Origin: Microbacterium sp. MYb66
Lineage (GTDB): Bacteria > Actinomycetota > Actinomycetes > Actinomycetales > Microbacteriaceae
Assembly (NCBI RefSeq): GCF_002979435.1
Contig: NZ_PCOV01000014.1
Coordinates: 1-52,566 of the forward strand
Reading direction: 5' to 3'
DNA length: 52,566 nucleotides
Below, piece after piece: positions 14,405 through 23,825 of this stretch. The notes under the pieces are model-generated. The model was not told the origin of the DNA. It saw only the letters and a list, made by a program, of their open reading frames with translations, and did no database searches. Both the position numbers and the translations under genes were made by a program. Position 1 is the first letter of the stretch, and each line of letters starts with the position of its first letter.

Positions 14405-16555
14405 TCATCCGCCGGGATGCGCCTCCGAGGGAGCGGCGAAGAAGGCGAGCTCGTGCGCGCTCGAGGTCTCGAACGCTCTCCGCATCCGCTCCCTGGTGCC
14501 GGCATCCGCCGCCGCCGCAGCCTCGGCTGCATAGCTGATCGCCGTCCTGGTGGCCTCGTCGAACGCCGGGTCGGCATATGTCGCGAGCCACGAGGCATAG
14601 GGATGCTGCGGGTCGCGCGCATGCGCACCGAACTCCCCCGCGTGCAGGCGTCGACCGAGGTCGGTGTAGAGCCAGAAGCACGGGAGGACGGCGGCGACGA
14701 TCTCCGCATAGTCGCCGCCGAACGCGACGGAGCGCAGGTGATCGAGGTAGGCCGTGGTCGCGGGTCCCGGCTCGGCCGAGAACGTCGCGGTGCTCACCCC
14801 TTGCGAAGGGGTCAGCCAGGAGGCGTGCAGCTCGAGTTCACCGACGATGGAGCCGTGTGCAGACTCCGCCCAGAACGCCTGCTCACCCGATGTGGGCGCG
14901 AGCCGGGCTGCTTCGGCGAGAACGCGCGCGTACTCGCGCAGGTACAGCGCGTCCTGGGCGAGGTAGGACAGGAACGGCGCGCGCTCCAGCGTGCCGTCTG
15001 CGAGCTCCTGGATGAACGGCAGATCGTCGATCCCGGCGCGGATCCCGGCGATGCGCTGCCACCAGTCGGCGGTGATGTCGGGCGCTCCGGGTCGCGGCGT
15101 GGTGCCGCCGCGCTCCCACAGGCCGGCGAAATGGCTGATCGGGCCATGCCCCTGTCCCACGCGCAGGGATTCCCCCTCCCGCAACGACTCGCGGAGCCAG
15201 GTGCGGGCCGCGCGGACAGCATCCCCGGGCTCCTCGCCCCGCGCCAGCAGGGTGGCGAGGGCGGATGACAGCGAACAGCCGGTGCCGTGCGTGTTGTCCG
15301 TCGCGATGCGGGGTCCGGAGAACTCCTCCCGCCGTCCACGACGCCCGTCGAGCAGGGCGTCCGGAGCCTCGTCGCCGGTGAGGTGGCCGCCTTTGACGAG
15401 CACGGCGGCACCGATCTGCACCGACAGCTCCTCAGCAACGGAGATCGCGTCTTCCCAGTCGCTGATCTCTCGATTCGACAGCACCGCGAGTTCGGCGAGA
15501 TTCGGCGTGATCAGGGTCGCGCGGTCGAGCAGGTCGTGCAGCGCCCGTTCGGCATCCCGATCCAGCAGCCGATCGCCGGACGTGGCCACCATGACCGGAT
15601 CGAGCACGACGACGGGCGGTCGGACGTGGTCGAGCCACGCGCCCACCGTGCGGATGACCTCGGCATCGGCCAGCATCCCGATCTTCACCGCGTCGACCAC
15701 GATGTCGTCCGAGATCGCGTCCAGCTGCGCACGGAGGAACTCCGCGGGCGGCACGTGCACGGCGCGTACACCCTGTGTGTTCTGCGCGGTCAGGGCGGTG
15801 AGGACGGCCATGCCGTAGCCGCCGTTCGCCGCGATGGATTTGAGGTCGGCCTGGATGCCGGCACCGCCCGACGGGTCGCTGCCGGCGATGGTGAGCACCC
15901 GGGGCACGGCGCGGGCGAGCCACCGGCGTCGGAAAGCACCGGCGGTCGCTGCGGGGTCGGCGGCGGCGCACAGCACCGAGACGACGGCGAGTCCGACCGC
16001 ACCGGCATCGCGCAGCTCTTCGGTGTCGTCGATGCCGACTCCGCCGATCGCCACGCACGGGAGCGGGCTGCTCGCCACGAACGCGGCGAAGCCGTCGATG
16101 CCGAGCGGTTCCGGATGGTCGGGCTTGGTGGCGGTGGGGCGGATCACGCCGACACCCAAATAGTCGACGGTGCCGGCAGGAAGGGCCCGCAGCGCCTCGA
16201 GATGCGCGGGCGTATTGGCCGTGAGGCCGATCAGCGCGTCGGGGCCGAGCGCAGCCCGCGCGCGCAGCACCGACGCATCACCCTGTCCCAGATGCACTCC
16301 ATCCACGCGCGCTCCGCGTCCGCGAGCGGCGACAGCGGCCTCCAGCCGATCGTTCACGACGAGGAGCGCGCGGCCGTCGATCGCTTCCGACAGGGCGACG
16401 AGCTGCTCGACGGTCTCGGCATCGGTCGCTTCCTTGTCACGGAGCTGCACGATGCGAACGCCACCGTCCACGGCCTGCCGGACGGTCTCGACGACGCCGC
16501 GCTCTCCGCAGAGCTCCGCGTCCGTGACGAGGTACAGGGAGAGGTCGGCGTTCAC
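14405..16555 (-). CDS. thiED: Three-domain thiamine protein: ThiE-ThiD-TenA fusion
   Basis: 716 aa. Residues 1-210: thiamine-phosphate synthase (VQLRDKEA, VVNDRLEAA, GVHLGQGD, then AIGGVG for the diphosphate). Residues 219-480: HMP/HMP-P kinase ThiD (LTIAGSDPSGGAGIQADLK; anion hole NTHGTGCSLSSA with Cys427). Residues 495-716: TenA-like aminopyrimidine aminohydrolase with the family cysteine in LPCFWLY (Cys626). It thus joins pyrimidine salvage, phosphorylation and coupling to the thiazole made by ThiM. A similar ThiED protein with a TenA-like tail is known to me from Corynebacterium. Start GTG 16555 overlaps the thiM stop (GTGA). Confidence 0.9.
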   Translation of the reverse strand: MNADLSLYLVTDAELCGERGVVETVRQAVDGGVRIVQLRDKEATDAETVEQLVALSEAIDGRALLVVNDRLEAAVAARGRGARVDGVHLGQGDASVLRARAALGPDALIGLTANTPAHLEALRALPAGTVDYLGVGVIRPTATKPDHPEPLGIDGFAAFVASSPLPCVAIGGVGIDDTEELRDAGAVGLAVVSVLCAAADPAATAGAFRRRWLARAVPRVLTIAGSDPSGGAGIQADLKSIAANGGYGMAVLTALTAQNTQGVRAVHVPPAEFLRAQLDAISDDIVVDAVKIGMLADAEVIRTVGAWLDHVRPPVVVLDPVMVATSGDRLLDRDAERALHDLLDRATLITPNLAELAVLSNREISDWEDAISVAEELSVQIGAAVLVKGGHLTGDEAPDALLDGRRGRREEFSGPRIATDNTHGTGCSLSSALATLLARGEEPGDAVRAARTWLRESLREGESLRVGQGHGPISHFAGLWERGGTTPRPGAPDITADWWQRIAGIRAGIDDLPFIQELADGTLERAPFLSYLAQDALYLREYARVLAEAARLAPTSGEQAFWAESAHGSIVGELELHASWLTPSQGVSTATFSAEPGPATTAYLDHLRSVAFGGDYAEIVAAVLPCFWLYTDLGRRLHAGEFGAHARDPQHPYASWLATYADPAFDEATRTAISYAAEAAAAADAGTRERMRRAFETSSAHELAFFAAPSEAHPGG

Positions 16556-17400
16556 AGCGCGCCCTCCTCGACCCGGGCGCGGGCGATGGGCGCGTCCGCT
16601 CGAACCGCGGCGAGCGCGTCCAACAGTGCGACGGCGAAGCTGCCGGGGCCGGCCGAGGCCTCGGCAGCCTGCTCGGCCGCGATCGTGTAGACGAGGCTGG
16701 CGGAGGCGACGGCGGTGAGCGCGTCGTGCCCCGTCACGCTGGCAGCCCCGAGGAAGGCGGCCATCACGGCACCGAGTGCGCATCCCCCGCCGGTGACGCG
16801 GGTGAGGAGCTCATGGCCGTTCGCCAGGCGGAGCACCCGCTCGCCGTCGGTGATGAGGTCGATCGGACCGGACACGGCGACCACGGCACCCGTCCGACGC
16901 GCGAGCGTGGCCGCGGCATCCGCGGCGGCATCGGTGCTGTCCGTGGCATCGACGCCACGACCGCCGACGCTGAGTCCGGCGAGCGCGAGGATCTCCGAGG
17001 CGTTGCCGCGGATCGCCGTCGGTCGGAGCGCCACCAGCTCGTGGGCGAGGGCGGTGCGCACGGGGAGCGCGCCGATGGCGACCGGATCGAGCACCCACGG
17101 CGTACCGGATGCCGTGGCGCCGGCGACCGCCTCGAGACTCGCCGCCCGCTGTTCAGGTGTCGGCGTGCCCAGGTTGATCAGCAGCCCCGAGGCGACTCCG
17201 GCGAACATCTCGGCCTCGCCGACGATGTCGACCATGGCGGGAGCGGCCCCGACCGCGAGCAGCACGTTGGCCGTGAATCCCGTGACGACGGCGTTGGTGA
17301 TGCAGTGCGTGAGCGGTGGCGCCTCGCGCACCACCCCCAGCAGGGTCGCGGCGGAGACCGCGAGGTCGATGGTGGAATCAGGACGCAGAAGATCGCTCAT
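16552..17400 (-). CDS. thiM: Hydroxyethylthiazole kinase
   Basis: 282 aa. Phosphorylates the thiazole moiety for salvage, ribokinase-like fold. THCITNAVVTGFTANVLLAVGAAPAMV is the substrate-binding opening, and TGGGCALGAV near the end carries the catalytic cysteine and anion hole. First gene of the thi operon; it lies directly behind a TPP riboswitch whose 3' strand supplies the AAGGGA ribosome site about 7 nt before the ATG. No thiC or thiG is visible, so this locus mainly serves salvage and coupling. Confidence 0.95.
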   Translation of the reverse strand: MSDLLRPDSTIDLAVSAATLLGVVREAPPLTHCITNAVVTGFTANVLLAVGAAPAMVDIVGEAEMFAGVASGLLINLGTPTPEQRAASLEAVAGATASGTPWVLDPVAIGALPVRTALAHELVALRPTAIRGNASEILALAGLSVGGRGVDATDSTDAAADAAATLARRTGAVVAVSGPIDLITDGERVLRLANGHELLTRVTGGGCALGAVMAAFLGAASVTGHDALTAVASASLVYTIAAEQAAEASAGPGSFAVALLDALAAVRADAPIARARVEEGAL

Positions 17401-17401
17401 C

Positions 17402-17479
17402 GCGACATCCCTTCGCTAGTACGAACTAGATCAGGTTCGACGGGTCTGTTCTCAGCCGCGGATGCGGCACCCCGTGTCA
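17402..17479 (-). promoter_or_regulatory. TPP (thiamine pyrophosphate) riboswitch
   Basis: The minus strand shows the conserved THI-element blocks in order: GGGGTGC, CTGAGA, ACCC, GAACCTGATC, then GCGAAGGGA. Outer stem P1 can form between GACA (5') and TGTC (3'). The 3' strand contains the ribosome site of thiM, which indicates control of translation initiation when TPP is bound. Confidence 0.93.
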
Positions 17480-17490
17480 CTGCTCGAAGT

Positions 17491-18453
17491 CTACCGATCG
17501 GCCAGGAGAGCCAGCTCCTCCGCACGCGTCAGGCCGGCGCGACGCTCGCGGTCCACACCGCGCTCCCGCTCATCGGCGACGACGCGCTCGATCGTGCCGG
17601 TGAGGGAGCCGAGCCGCCCTCGGCTCGCGAGGAAGGCCCGGTTCGAGCGCGTCATGAACCCGGTCATCTCCGGCGGGAGCCACATCGGCAGCGACCGCGG
17701 CCCCGCCCAGTACTCGACCCCGTGGGCGACGAGCCACTCCTCCTCCGCGACGACAGCGTCGCCGGTATGTCCTGCCGCGTCGCGGACCGCGTGCAGCACA
17801 TCGATGAGGGGATACTCATCGCCGATCGCGTTGACCGCACCTCCCCGAGTCGCCGTGACGACGAAGGACGCGAGGTCGTCGACATCGATGACCTGCGCGC
17901 TCCTTCCGCCGACCGGCGGCAGCAGTACGGACTCGGCACCCGCCCGGGCAAACGCCGCCGCCCAATAGCCGAACCGGTCGCTGGGGTCTCCGTCGCCGAC
18001 GATGAGGCCAGGACGCACGACGAAGGCGCGGTCTCCCAGAGCCGTCACAGCGTCCTCCGCGGCTGCCTTCTGCGCGCCGTAGTCGTACTCGTCGCCGGGC
18101 CCGGCCGGCGGGTGCCGCGGTGCGGACTCGTCCGCTCCGACCGTCTCGTCGTCGGCGTACACAGACATCGAGGAGACGTACGTCCAGCGGGCGACACGAT
18201 TGCCGAGCGTGGCGACGGCGGCCGCGACATGCGCAGCCCGGGAGGAGATGTCGACGACGTGGTCCCAGTCGCGCCGCGCGAGCTCGCTGTACGCCTCAGC
18301 GTGGTCGCGATCACCGCGCACGAGCACGGCCCCCTCCGGAGCCGGGCGCTCACCGCGGGCGAGGCACGTCACCGTCGCTCCGGCGTCCAGCCATCTCCGG
18401 GCGATCCGCCCGGAGAGCCACCCTGTTCCGCCGAGGATCAGCACATCCGTCAT
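17491..18453 (-). CDS. NAD-dependent epimerase/dehydratase (atypical SDR)
   Basis: About 320 aa. N-terminal Rossmann motif GGTGWLSGRIARR, YVSSMSVYAD, and the catalytic pair in YDYGAQKAAAE (YxxxK) identify an extended SDR of the epimerase family. Middle and C-terminal parts resemble mRNA-binding or sugar-nucleotide members, but the substrate is unknown. ATG 18453 gives the canonical opening MTDVLILGGTG; an in-frame ATG at 18462 is equally possible. It follows the DUF402 gene by 46 bp on the same strand. Confidence 0.82.
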   Translation of the reverse strand: MTDVLILGGTGWLSGRIARRWLDAGATVTCLARGERPAPEGAVLVRGDRDHAEAYSELARRDWDHVVDISSRAAHVAAAVATLGNRVARWTYVSSMSVYADDETVGADESAPRHPPAGPGDEYDYGAQKAAAEDAVTALGDRAFVVRPGLIVGDGDPSDRFGYWAAAFARAGAESVLLPPVGGRSAQVIDVDDLASFVVTATRGGAVNAIGDEYPLIDVLHAVRDAAGHTGDAVVAEEEWLVAHGVEYWAGPRSLPMWLPPEMTGFMTRSNRAFLASRGRLGSLTGTIERVVADERERGVDRERRAGLTRAEELALLADR

Positions 18454-18499
18454 GGCTTCCATGTCACCAGGAACCGCTGACTCGCGGAAGCACTTCCGC

Positions 18500-19228
18500 T
18501 CAGAGCAGATCGTGCTTGCTGGCGAGCTGATCAAGGCCCGCCAGCACCGGAACGGTCCACGTGGGGTCGGGCCGCCAGCGCACCCACTCGGAGTCGAACG
18601 GCCAGTCGTCGGCCTCGAACGACGCGATCGCCGCATCCGCATGCCGCTCGATCTGGGCCGCCTGCTCGGGACTGAGCCGGCCCTGCTCGATCGCGGCGAT
18701 GAGCTCGTCCTCGTCCTTGAGGTGGATGCCGCCCTCCGGATCGATCTCGACGTCGAGGATGTGGTCGGAGGAGAAGGTGTCGTGATCCGTACGCAGATGC
18801 GCGTTCTCGAGGTTCACGTACCATCCGGCGAACGCCCAGGCCGCGGCGGCGGTGTCGCTCCAGAAGAGCCGGACCGACCACGGCAGTCCGGCGGGCGCGA
18901 TGCACAGCACCCCGTTGCCTCGCCAGGGCTCGACGATGCGTGTCCGCGGTTCGAGCCAACGCCGGGCGAGCGGTACCTCGCGCACGCGCTGTCCGTCCAG
19001 AGCCCCAGGCGCCTCCTGCAATGTTCCGGGGGCGAGCCATGCCACGAGTCCTCGCTCGTCGTCACGCACCACGCGCATCGGAGAGATCCTGGACGGCTCC
19101 CCCGGCTGCCATCCCGGCTTCCGGTAGTGCCAGTCGATCTGCGCACCGACGTCGAGGAACGGCCCCTCTCCGAGCGGTCGCGCGTCGTCCGGGACGGCGG
19201 CCTGAGTGCTCTGGGGGAGGATGCTCAT
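18500..19228 (-). CDS. DUF402-family protein
   Basis: 242 aa, cytoplasmic. The DUF402 core is visible in the middle (WYVNLENAHLRTDHDTFSSDHILDVEIDPEGGIHLKDEDEL), with the clustered acidic residues that bind divalent metal in this family, whose characterised members are nucleoside tri/diphosphatases and FomD. Activity here is inferred from family only. TAGCGT (19240-19235) lies 6 nt before the ATG, so it probably has its own leaderless transcript although pheT ends 68 bp upstream. Confidence 0.8.
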   Translation of the reverse strand: MSILPQSTQAAVPDDARPLGEGPFLDVGAQIDWHYRKPGWQPGEPSRISPMRVVRDDERGLVAWLAPGTLQEAPGALDGQRVREVPLARRWLEPRTRIVEPWRGNGVLCIAPAGLPWSVRLFWSDTAAAAWAFAGWYVNLENAHLRTDHDTFSSDHILDVEIDPEGGIHLKDEDELIAAIEQGRLSPEQAAQIERHADAAIASFEADDWPFDSEWVRWRPDPTWTVPVLAGLDQLASKHDLL

Positions 19229-19296
19229 CCCGCCACGCTACTCCGGCGCCGTCCCGGATCGTCCGAGGACGGACACGGTTTCGTACGATGTCCTTC

Positions 19297-21807
19297 TCAG
19301 TCGCGCAGCGCGGCTCCGAAGCGCTCCGTTGCCACCGCGACACCGGCGAGCTTCGCCTCGGTGGCCTCCGCTGCCGTGAGCGTGCGGTCATCGGCGCGGA
19401 ACCGCAGTGCGAACGTCAGGCTCTTGGATCCCTCCGGCACGCCCTCTCCGCGGTAGTCGTCCACGAGACGCACCGACTCGAGCAGCGCACCGGCGCCTTC
19501 GGCGAGGGCCGCCTGCACATCGGCGGCGGGAACCTCTGCCGGCAGCATGAGTGAGACGTCCTGTGTGGCGGCGGGGAAGGTCGACAGTGAGGCGGCGACG
19601 ACACGACCGCCGGCGAACGACAGGATGCGGTCGAGGTCGAGCTCGAACACGGTCGCACGGCCCGGGAGGTCTGCTCCCTCGGCCACGGCGGGATGCAGCT
19701 CGCCGACGTAGCCGACCTCGTGTCCGGCGACCCGCAGCGATCCGGTGCGGCCCGGATGCAGGGCAGCGCGCTCGGCCTGGACCACATCGATGTCGACGCC
19801 CGCGGCAGCCGCGATCACGCGGACGGCATCCAGCGCCTCGACCAGGCCGGCGGCCTCTGCGGGACGGCCGGGCTGGCGGGGTGCGACGTGGCCGGTGAGC
19901 AGCGCCGAGATGAACCGGTTCTGAGGCGGGATCGAGGCGTTCAACGCGGCGAGCGTCTCGTCGGAAGGACGCTCGCCCAGCGGCGGCACCTCCTCCGTGC
20001 CGTACTCCACGCCCTGCTCCGGCAGGAAGACGACGCCGGTCTCGAAGATCGCGAGATCCGTCAGACCGCGCGAGATGTTCCGGTGCGCGGTCTGGAGCAG
20101 TCCCGGGATCAGCGATCGACGCAGGTACGGAGCCTGTCCGTCGAGCGGATTCGCCAGGCGGATGCTGGGCAGGTGCTCGCCGGATGCCGAACCGTGCAGA
20201 TCGTTCTGGACGTCCGTGGTGAACGGGAAGGACGGCGTCTCGACGAGCCCCGCAGCGGCCAGCGCATCGGCCACACGGCGGCGACCCTGCTGGTGCTCGG
20301 TGAGACCACGGCCGGACGGGGGCGTCGGCAGGACGGACGGGATGCGGTCGAGTCCGTGGATGCGGGCGACCTCCTCGGCGAGCGTCCACTTGTCGGTGAG
20401 GTCGGGGCGCCAGGTCGGCGGGATCACGGTCCAGCCGGATCCCCCTTCGGAAGCGGCGACTTCGGCGCCGATGGTGGTCAGCGCGCCGGTGATCTCGTCA
20501 TCGGTGTAGTCGACGCCGATGAGCCCCTGCACGAAGCCCGCAGGCAGCTCGATCTCGCCGACGAAGACCTCGGTGAACAGCGCACCGCCCTCTTCCGTGA
20601 GCGTGCCACCGGCGAGCTCGACCATGAGGTCGGCGGCGCGGCGCGCGGCCACGAACGGGATCAGCGGGTCGACGCCGCGCTCGAAGCGCTTGGACGCCTC
20701 GCTGGGCAGCTTGTGCCGGCGCGCCGAACGGGCGATGGTCGTCGGGTCGAAGCTCGCGGCCTCGATGAGCACGTTCCGCGTGGTGTCGCTCATCTCGGTC
20801 GTGCCACCGCCCATGACGCCGGCGAGGCCGATGGGACCGGACTCGTCCGTGATGAGGAGGTCTTCGATGTGCAGCGCTCGCTCCACGCCGTCGAGTGTCG
20901 TCATCTTCTCGCCGGGCGTGGCCCGACGAACCGTGATTCCCCCGGCGAGCTTGTCGAGGTCGTAGCCGTGCAGCGGCTGCCCCAGCTCGAGCATGACGTA
21001 GTTGGTGATGTCGATGAGCACGCCCAGGGGGCGCATGCCGGCGAGGCTGAGCCGCGCGATCATCCACGGCGGCGTGGGACGTGAGGGGTCCACGCCCCGG
21101 ACGACGCGGGTGACGAACTCGCTTGCTCCGACGCGGCCACGCACGGGGGCGATGTCGTCCACCACGGTGGTGTGACCGGTTCCCGGCTGGAGTTCGGCGA
21201 AGTCGCGCTCTGCGGGGTCGCGGAAGGCCGCCCCCGTGGCGTGCGCGTACTCGCGGGCGACACCGCGCAGGGAGAACGCGTAGCCGCGGTCGGGCGTGAC
21301 GTTGATCTCCACCGCGACGTCGTCCAGGCCCAGCAGCGCGATCGCGTCGGTGCCGACGGGCGCGTCGATGCCGAGGTCGGACAGCACGACGATGCCGTTG
21401 TGCTCGTCGCCCAGGCCGAGTTCACGCGCGGAGGCGATCATCCCGTCCGAGACGTGTCCGTAGGTCTTGCGGGCGGCGATCGGGAACGGGCCGGGCAGCA
21501 CGGCGCCGGGCAGCGTCACGACGACCTTGTCACCGACGACGAAGTTGTGCGCACCGCAGACGATCCCCCGCACGCCGCCGTTCGCCTCACCCACATCCAC
21601 CTGGCACCAGTTGATGGTCTTGCCGTTGGACTGCGGCTCGGCCTCGATCGAGACGACCTGTCCGACGACCACGGGACCCGTGATCTCGAAGCGGTGCACG
21701 TCCTCCTCTTCGAAGCCGACGGTCACCAGCGCCGCGAGGACATCCTCGGGCGTGGCATCCGCTGCCAGATCGACGTACTCACGCAACCACGAAAGCGGGA
21801 CGCGCAT
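19297..21807 (-). CDS. pheT: Phenylalanyl-tRNA synthetase beta subunit
   Basis: 836 aa. N-terminal tRNA-binding EMAP-like domain about 40-150, B3/B4 editing region in the middle, B5 domain, catalytic-like core, and the C-terminal ferredoxin-fold anticodon-binding domain (LSTFPAATQDVSLMLP onward). Pairs with PheS in an (alpha-beta)2 enzyme. Its ATG overlaps the pheS stop by one base (TGATG), so the subunits are coupled. The upstream in-frame extension lies inside pheS and is rejected. Confidence 0.96.
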   Translation of the reverse strand: MRVPLSWLREYVDLAADATPEDVLAALVTVGFEEEDVHRFEITGPVVVGQVVSIEAEPQSNGKTINWCQVDVGEANGGVRGIVCGAHNFVVGDKVVVTLPGAVLPGPFPIAARKTYGHVSDGMIASARELGLGDEHNGIVVLSDLGIDAPVGTDAIALLGLDDVAVEINVTPDRGYAFSLRGVAREYAHATGAAFRDPAERDFAELQPGTGHTTVVDDIAPVRGRVGASEFVTRVVRGVDPSRPTPPWMIARLSLAGMRPLGVLIDITNYVMLELGQPLHGYDLDKLAGGITVRRATPGEKMTTLDGVERALHIEDLLITDESGPIGLAGVMGGGTTEMSDTTRNVLIEAASFDPTTIARSARRHKLPSEASKRFERGVDPLIPFVAARRAADLMVELAGGTLTEEGGALFTEVFVGEIELPAGFVQGLIGVDYTDDEITGALTTIGAEVAASEGGSGWTVIPPTWRPDLTDKWTLAEEVARIHGLDRIPSVLPTPPSGRGLTEHQQGRRRVADALAAAGLVETPSFPFTTDVQNDLHGSASGEHLPSIRLANPLDGQAPYLRRSLIPGLLQTAHRNISRGLTDLAIFETGVVFLPEQGVEYGTEEVPPLGERPSDETLAALNASIPPQNRFISALLTGHVAPRQPGRPAEAAGLVEALDAVRVIAAAAGVDIDVVQAERAALHPGRTGSLRVAGHEVGYVGELHPAVAEGADLPGRATVFELDLDRILSFAGGRVVAASLSTFPAATQDVSLMLPAEVPAADVQAALAEGAGALLESVRLVDDYRGEGVPEGSKSLTFALRFRADDRTLTAAEATEAKLAGVAVATERFGAALRD

Positions 21808-22847
21808 CACACCACCATCCCGAACTGCTCGCTGAAACGGACATCGCCCTCGGCCATGTCGCGCATGTCCTGCACATCGCTGCGGAACATCAGGCCCCGC
21901 TCGATGCCCATGCCGAACGCGAAGCCGCTGTACACCTCGGGGTCGATCCCGGCGGCGCGCAGCACGTTCGGGTTGACCATGCCGCATCCACCCCACTCGA
22001 TCCAGCGCGCGCCGCCCTTGAAGGTCGGGTGCCACAGATCGAGCTCGGCGGAGGGCTCGGTGAAGGGGAAGTAGTTGGTGCGGAAGCGCGTCTCGGCCTC
22101 GGGCCCGAAGAGCTGCTTCGCGAAGTGGTCGAGCGTGCCCTTGAGGTGCGCCATCGTGATGCCCTTGTCGATCACGAGGCCCTCGAACTGCGTGAACACC
22201 GGCAGATGCGTGGCGTCGAACTCATCGGTGCGGTACACGCGCCCGGGGCAGAGCACGTAGATCGGCACCTCGCGGTCGAGCATCGAGCGCACCTGGACCG
22301 GGCTCGTGTGCGTGCGCATCACGAGGTGGCGCGAGGGCGGGTCGACGTAGAACGTGTCCTGCTCCTGGCGGGCGGGGTGGTCGACATCGAAGTTCAGCGC
22401 ATCGAAGTTGAACCACTCGTGCTCGAGCTCCGGCCCCTCCGCGATCTCCCAGCCCATGCCGACGAAGATGTCGCAGACCTGGTCCTGGAGGAGCGTGAGC
22501 GGGTGCCGGGCGCCGACCCGCGTGCGCGACGGGACCGCGGTGATGTCGACCCGCTCGGCTTCCAGGCGCGCGGCGACCTCGGCGGCGGCGAGCTCGGCCT
22601 CCTTCGCGGCGAGAGCCTGGGCCACCTGCCCCCTGCCCTGGCCCACGAGCTTGCCGAAGGCGGCCTTGTTCTCGGGGGCGACCTGTCGCATCGAGGCGTT
22701 CAGGACCGCGAGCGGCGATCCGTCGGCGACGTGGGCGGCACGGGCCGCTTTCAGCTCGGCGGTGTCGGCGGCTGCGGCGATCGCCGCGAGGGCGTCGGCG
22801 ACAGCGGCTTCGACCGCTTCCGGGGTGATTTCAGGAGACTCTGACAC
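21807..22847 (-). CDS. pheS: Phenylalanyl-tRNA synthetase alpha subunit
   Basis: 346-aa class II synthetase catalytic subunit. An N-terminal coiled coil (about 1-90, alanine-rich) is followed by the core: motif 2 in CPGRVYRTDEFDATHLPVFTQFEGL and motif 3 in GCGMVNPNVLRAAG with GFAFGMGIERGLM. GTG start; TAGACT (22861-22856) lies 8 nt upstream, so pheST likely has its own promoter in the 57 bp after gluD. No Phe-rich leader peptide is present. Confidence 0.96.
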   Translation of the reverse strand: MSESPEITPEAVEAAVADALAAIAAAADTAELKAARAAHVADGSPLAVLNASMRQVAPENKAAFGKLVGQGRGQVAQALAAKEAELAAAEVAARLEAERVDITAVPSRTRVGARHPLTLLQDQVCDIFVGMGWEIAEGPELEHEWFNFDALNFDVDHPARQEQDTFYVDPPSRHLVMRTHTSPVQVRSMLDREVPIYVLCPGRVYRTDEFDATHLPVFTQFEGLVIDKGITMAHLKGTLDHFAKQLFGPEAETRFRTNYFPFTEPSAELDLWHPTFKGGARWIEWGGCGMVNPNVLRAAGIDPEVYSGFAFGMGIERGLMFRSDVQDMRDMAEGDVRFSEQFGMVV

Positions 22848-22904
22848 GAGAATCGAGTCTACCGGCGCGCCGTCATGCGAGCAGACGGCGCGACCGGGTC
22901 AGAC

Positions 22905-23825
22905 TCACGGAGTCGGCGCTCCGCCGAACCCGCTCCCGCCGCGCTGCAGCGTGATCAGCTCGGTGTCGGTGCCGTCCTGGTGCGGCCGCGGATCCACTCC
23001 GCCGACCGGGATGCCTCCGCGACCACGCGGTGAGCGTCGGGTGCGGATCTCCAGGTACTTGGCGATGCCGGAGAGGATGAGGCACATGATGATGTAGATG
23101 CCGCCGATGACGAAGGCGGACTGCAGCACGGGGCGTCCCTGCTGCGACGTGAGCTGCTTCGCGAAGTAGAGCAGCTCGGGGTAGGTGATGATGAACCCGA
23201 GCGCGGTGTCCTTCATCGTCACGACGAGCTGAGCCACGATCACGGGAAGCATCGCACGGATCGCCTGGGGCAGCAGGATGAGCCGCATCACCCCGCTCTT
23301 GCGGAGACCGATCGCGTACCCGGCCTCCTTCTGCCCCCGCGGCAGCGACTCGACGCCGGCACGGAGCACCTCGGCCAGGACCGAGCCGTTGTAGACCGTG
23401 AGGGCGAGGACGACGGCCCAGTACGGGTCCATCCGCACGCCGACGACGGGGAGGCCGTAGTAGAGCAGCATCATGAAGACGAGCACCGGCACGGCCCGGA
23501 AGAACTCGGTGATCACCGTGACGGGGATGCGCACCCATGCGTGCTCCGACATCCGTCCGATCGCGAGCAGGAAGCCGAGCGCGATGCTCAGGACGGCGGC
23601 GAGCCCGAAGGCCGCGAGCGTCCTCCCGAGCGCCTCGAAGATCTGCTCCCAGACGGCGCTGAACGTGAAGACGTACCAGCGGGAGGCGTCGAACTGCCCG
23701 CTCTCGTAGAAGCGGTAGCCGATGAAGCCGAGCAGGGCGAGCACCACGACGACGGTCGCGACACCGATCAGCCGGTTGCGCAGGATCGCCTTGGGACCCG
23801 GGACGTCGTACAGGACGGAAGTCAT
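22905..23825 (-). CDS. gluD: Glutamate-type ABC transporter permease GluD
   Basis: 306 aa, His/Glu/Gln/Arg/opine permease family. An N-terminal membrane anchor about 20-45 precedes the usual core; the ATPase-contact loop reads YNGSVLAEVLRAGVESLPRGQKEAGYAIGL. The C-terminus carries a long polar, glycine-rich tail beyond the last span, longer than in GluC. The start is ATG 23825, overlapping the gluC stop (ATGA). Last gene of the operon. Confidence 0.9.
   Translation of the reverse strand: MTSVLYDVPGPKAILRNRLIGVATVVVVLALLGFIGYRFYESGQFDASRWYVFTFSAVWEQIFEALGRTLAAFGLAAVLSIALGFLLAIGRMSEHAWVRIPVTVITEFFRAVPVLVFMMLLYYGLPVVGVRMDPYWAVVLALTVYNGSVLAEVLRAGVESLPRGQKEAGYAIGLRKSGVMRLILLPQAIRAMLPVIVAQLVVTMKDTALGFIITYPELLYFAKQLTSQQGRPVLQSAFVIGGIYIIMCLILSGIAKYLEIRTRRSPRGRGGIPVGGVDPRPHQDGTDTELITLQRGGSGFGGAPTP

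Noticed and set aside
22848..22904. Phe-rich attenuation leader before pheS
   Set aside because: The 57-bp gap holds a -10 8 nt before pheS and no ORF with Phe codons.
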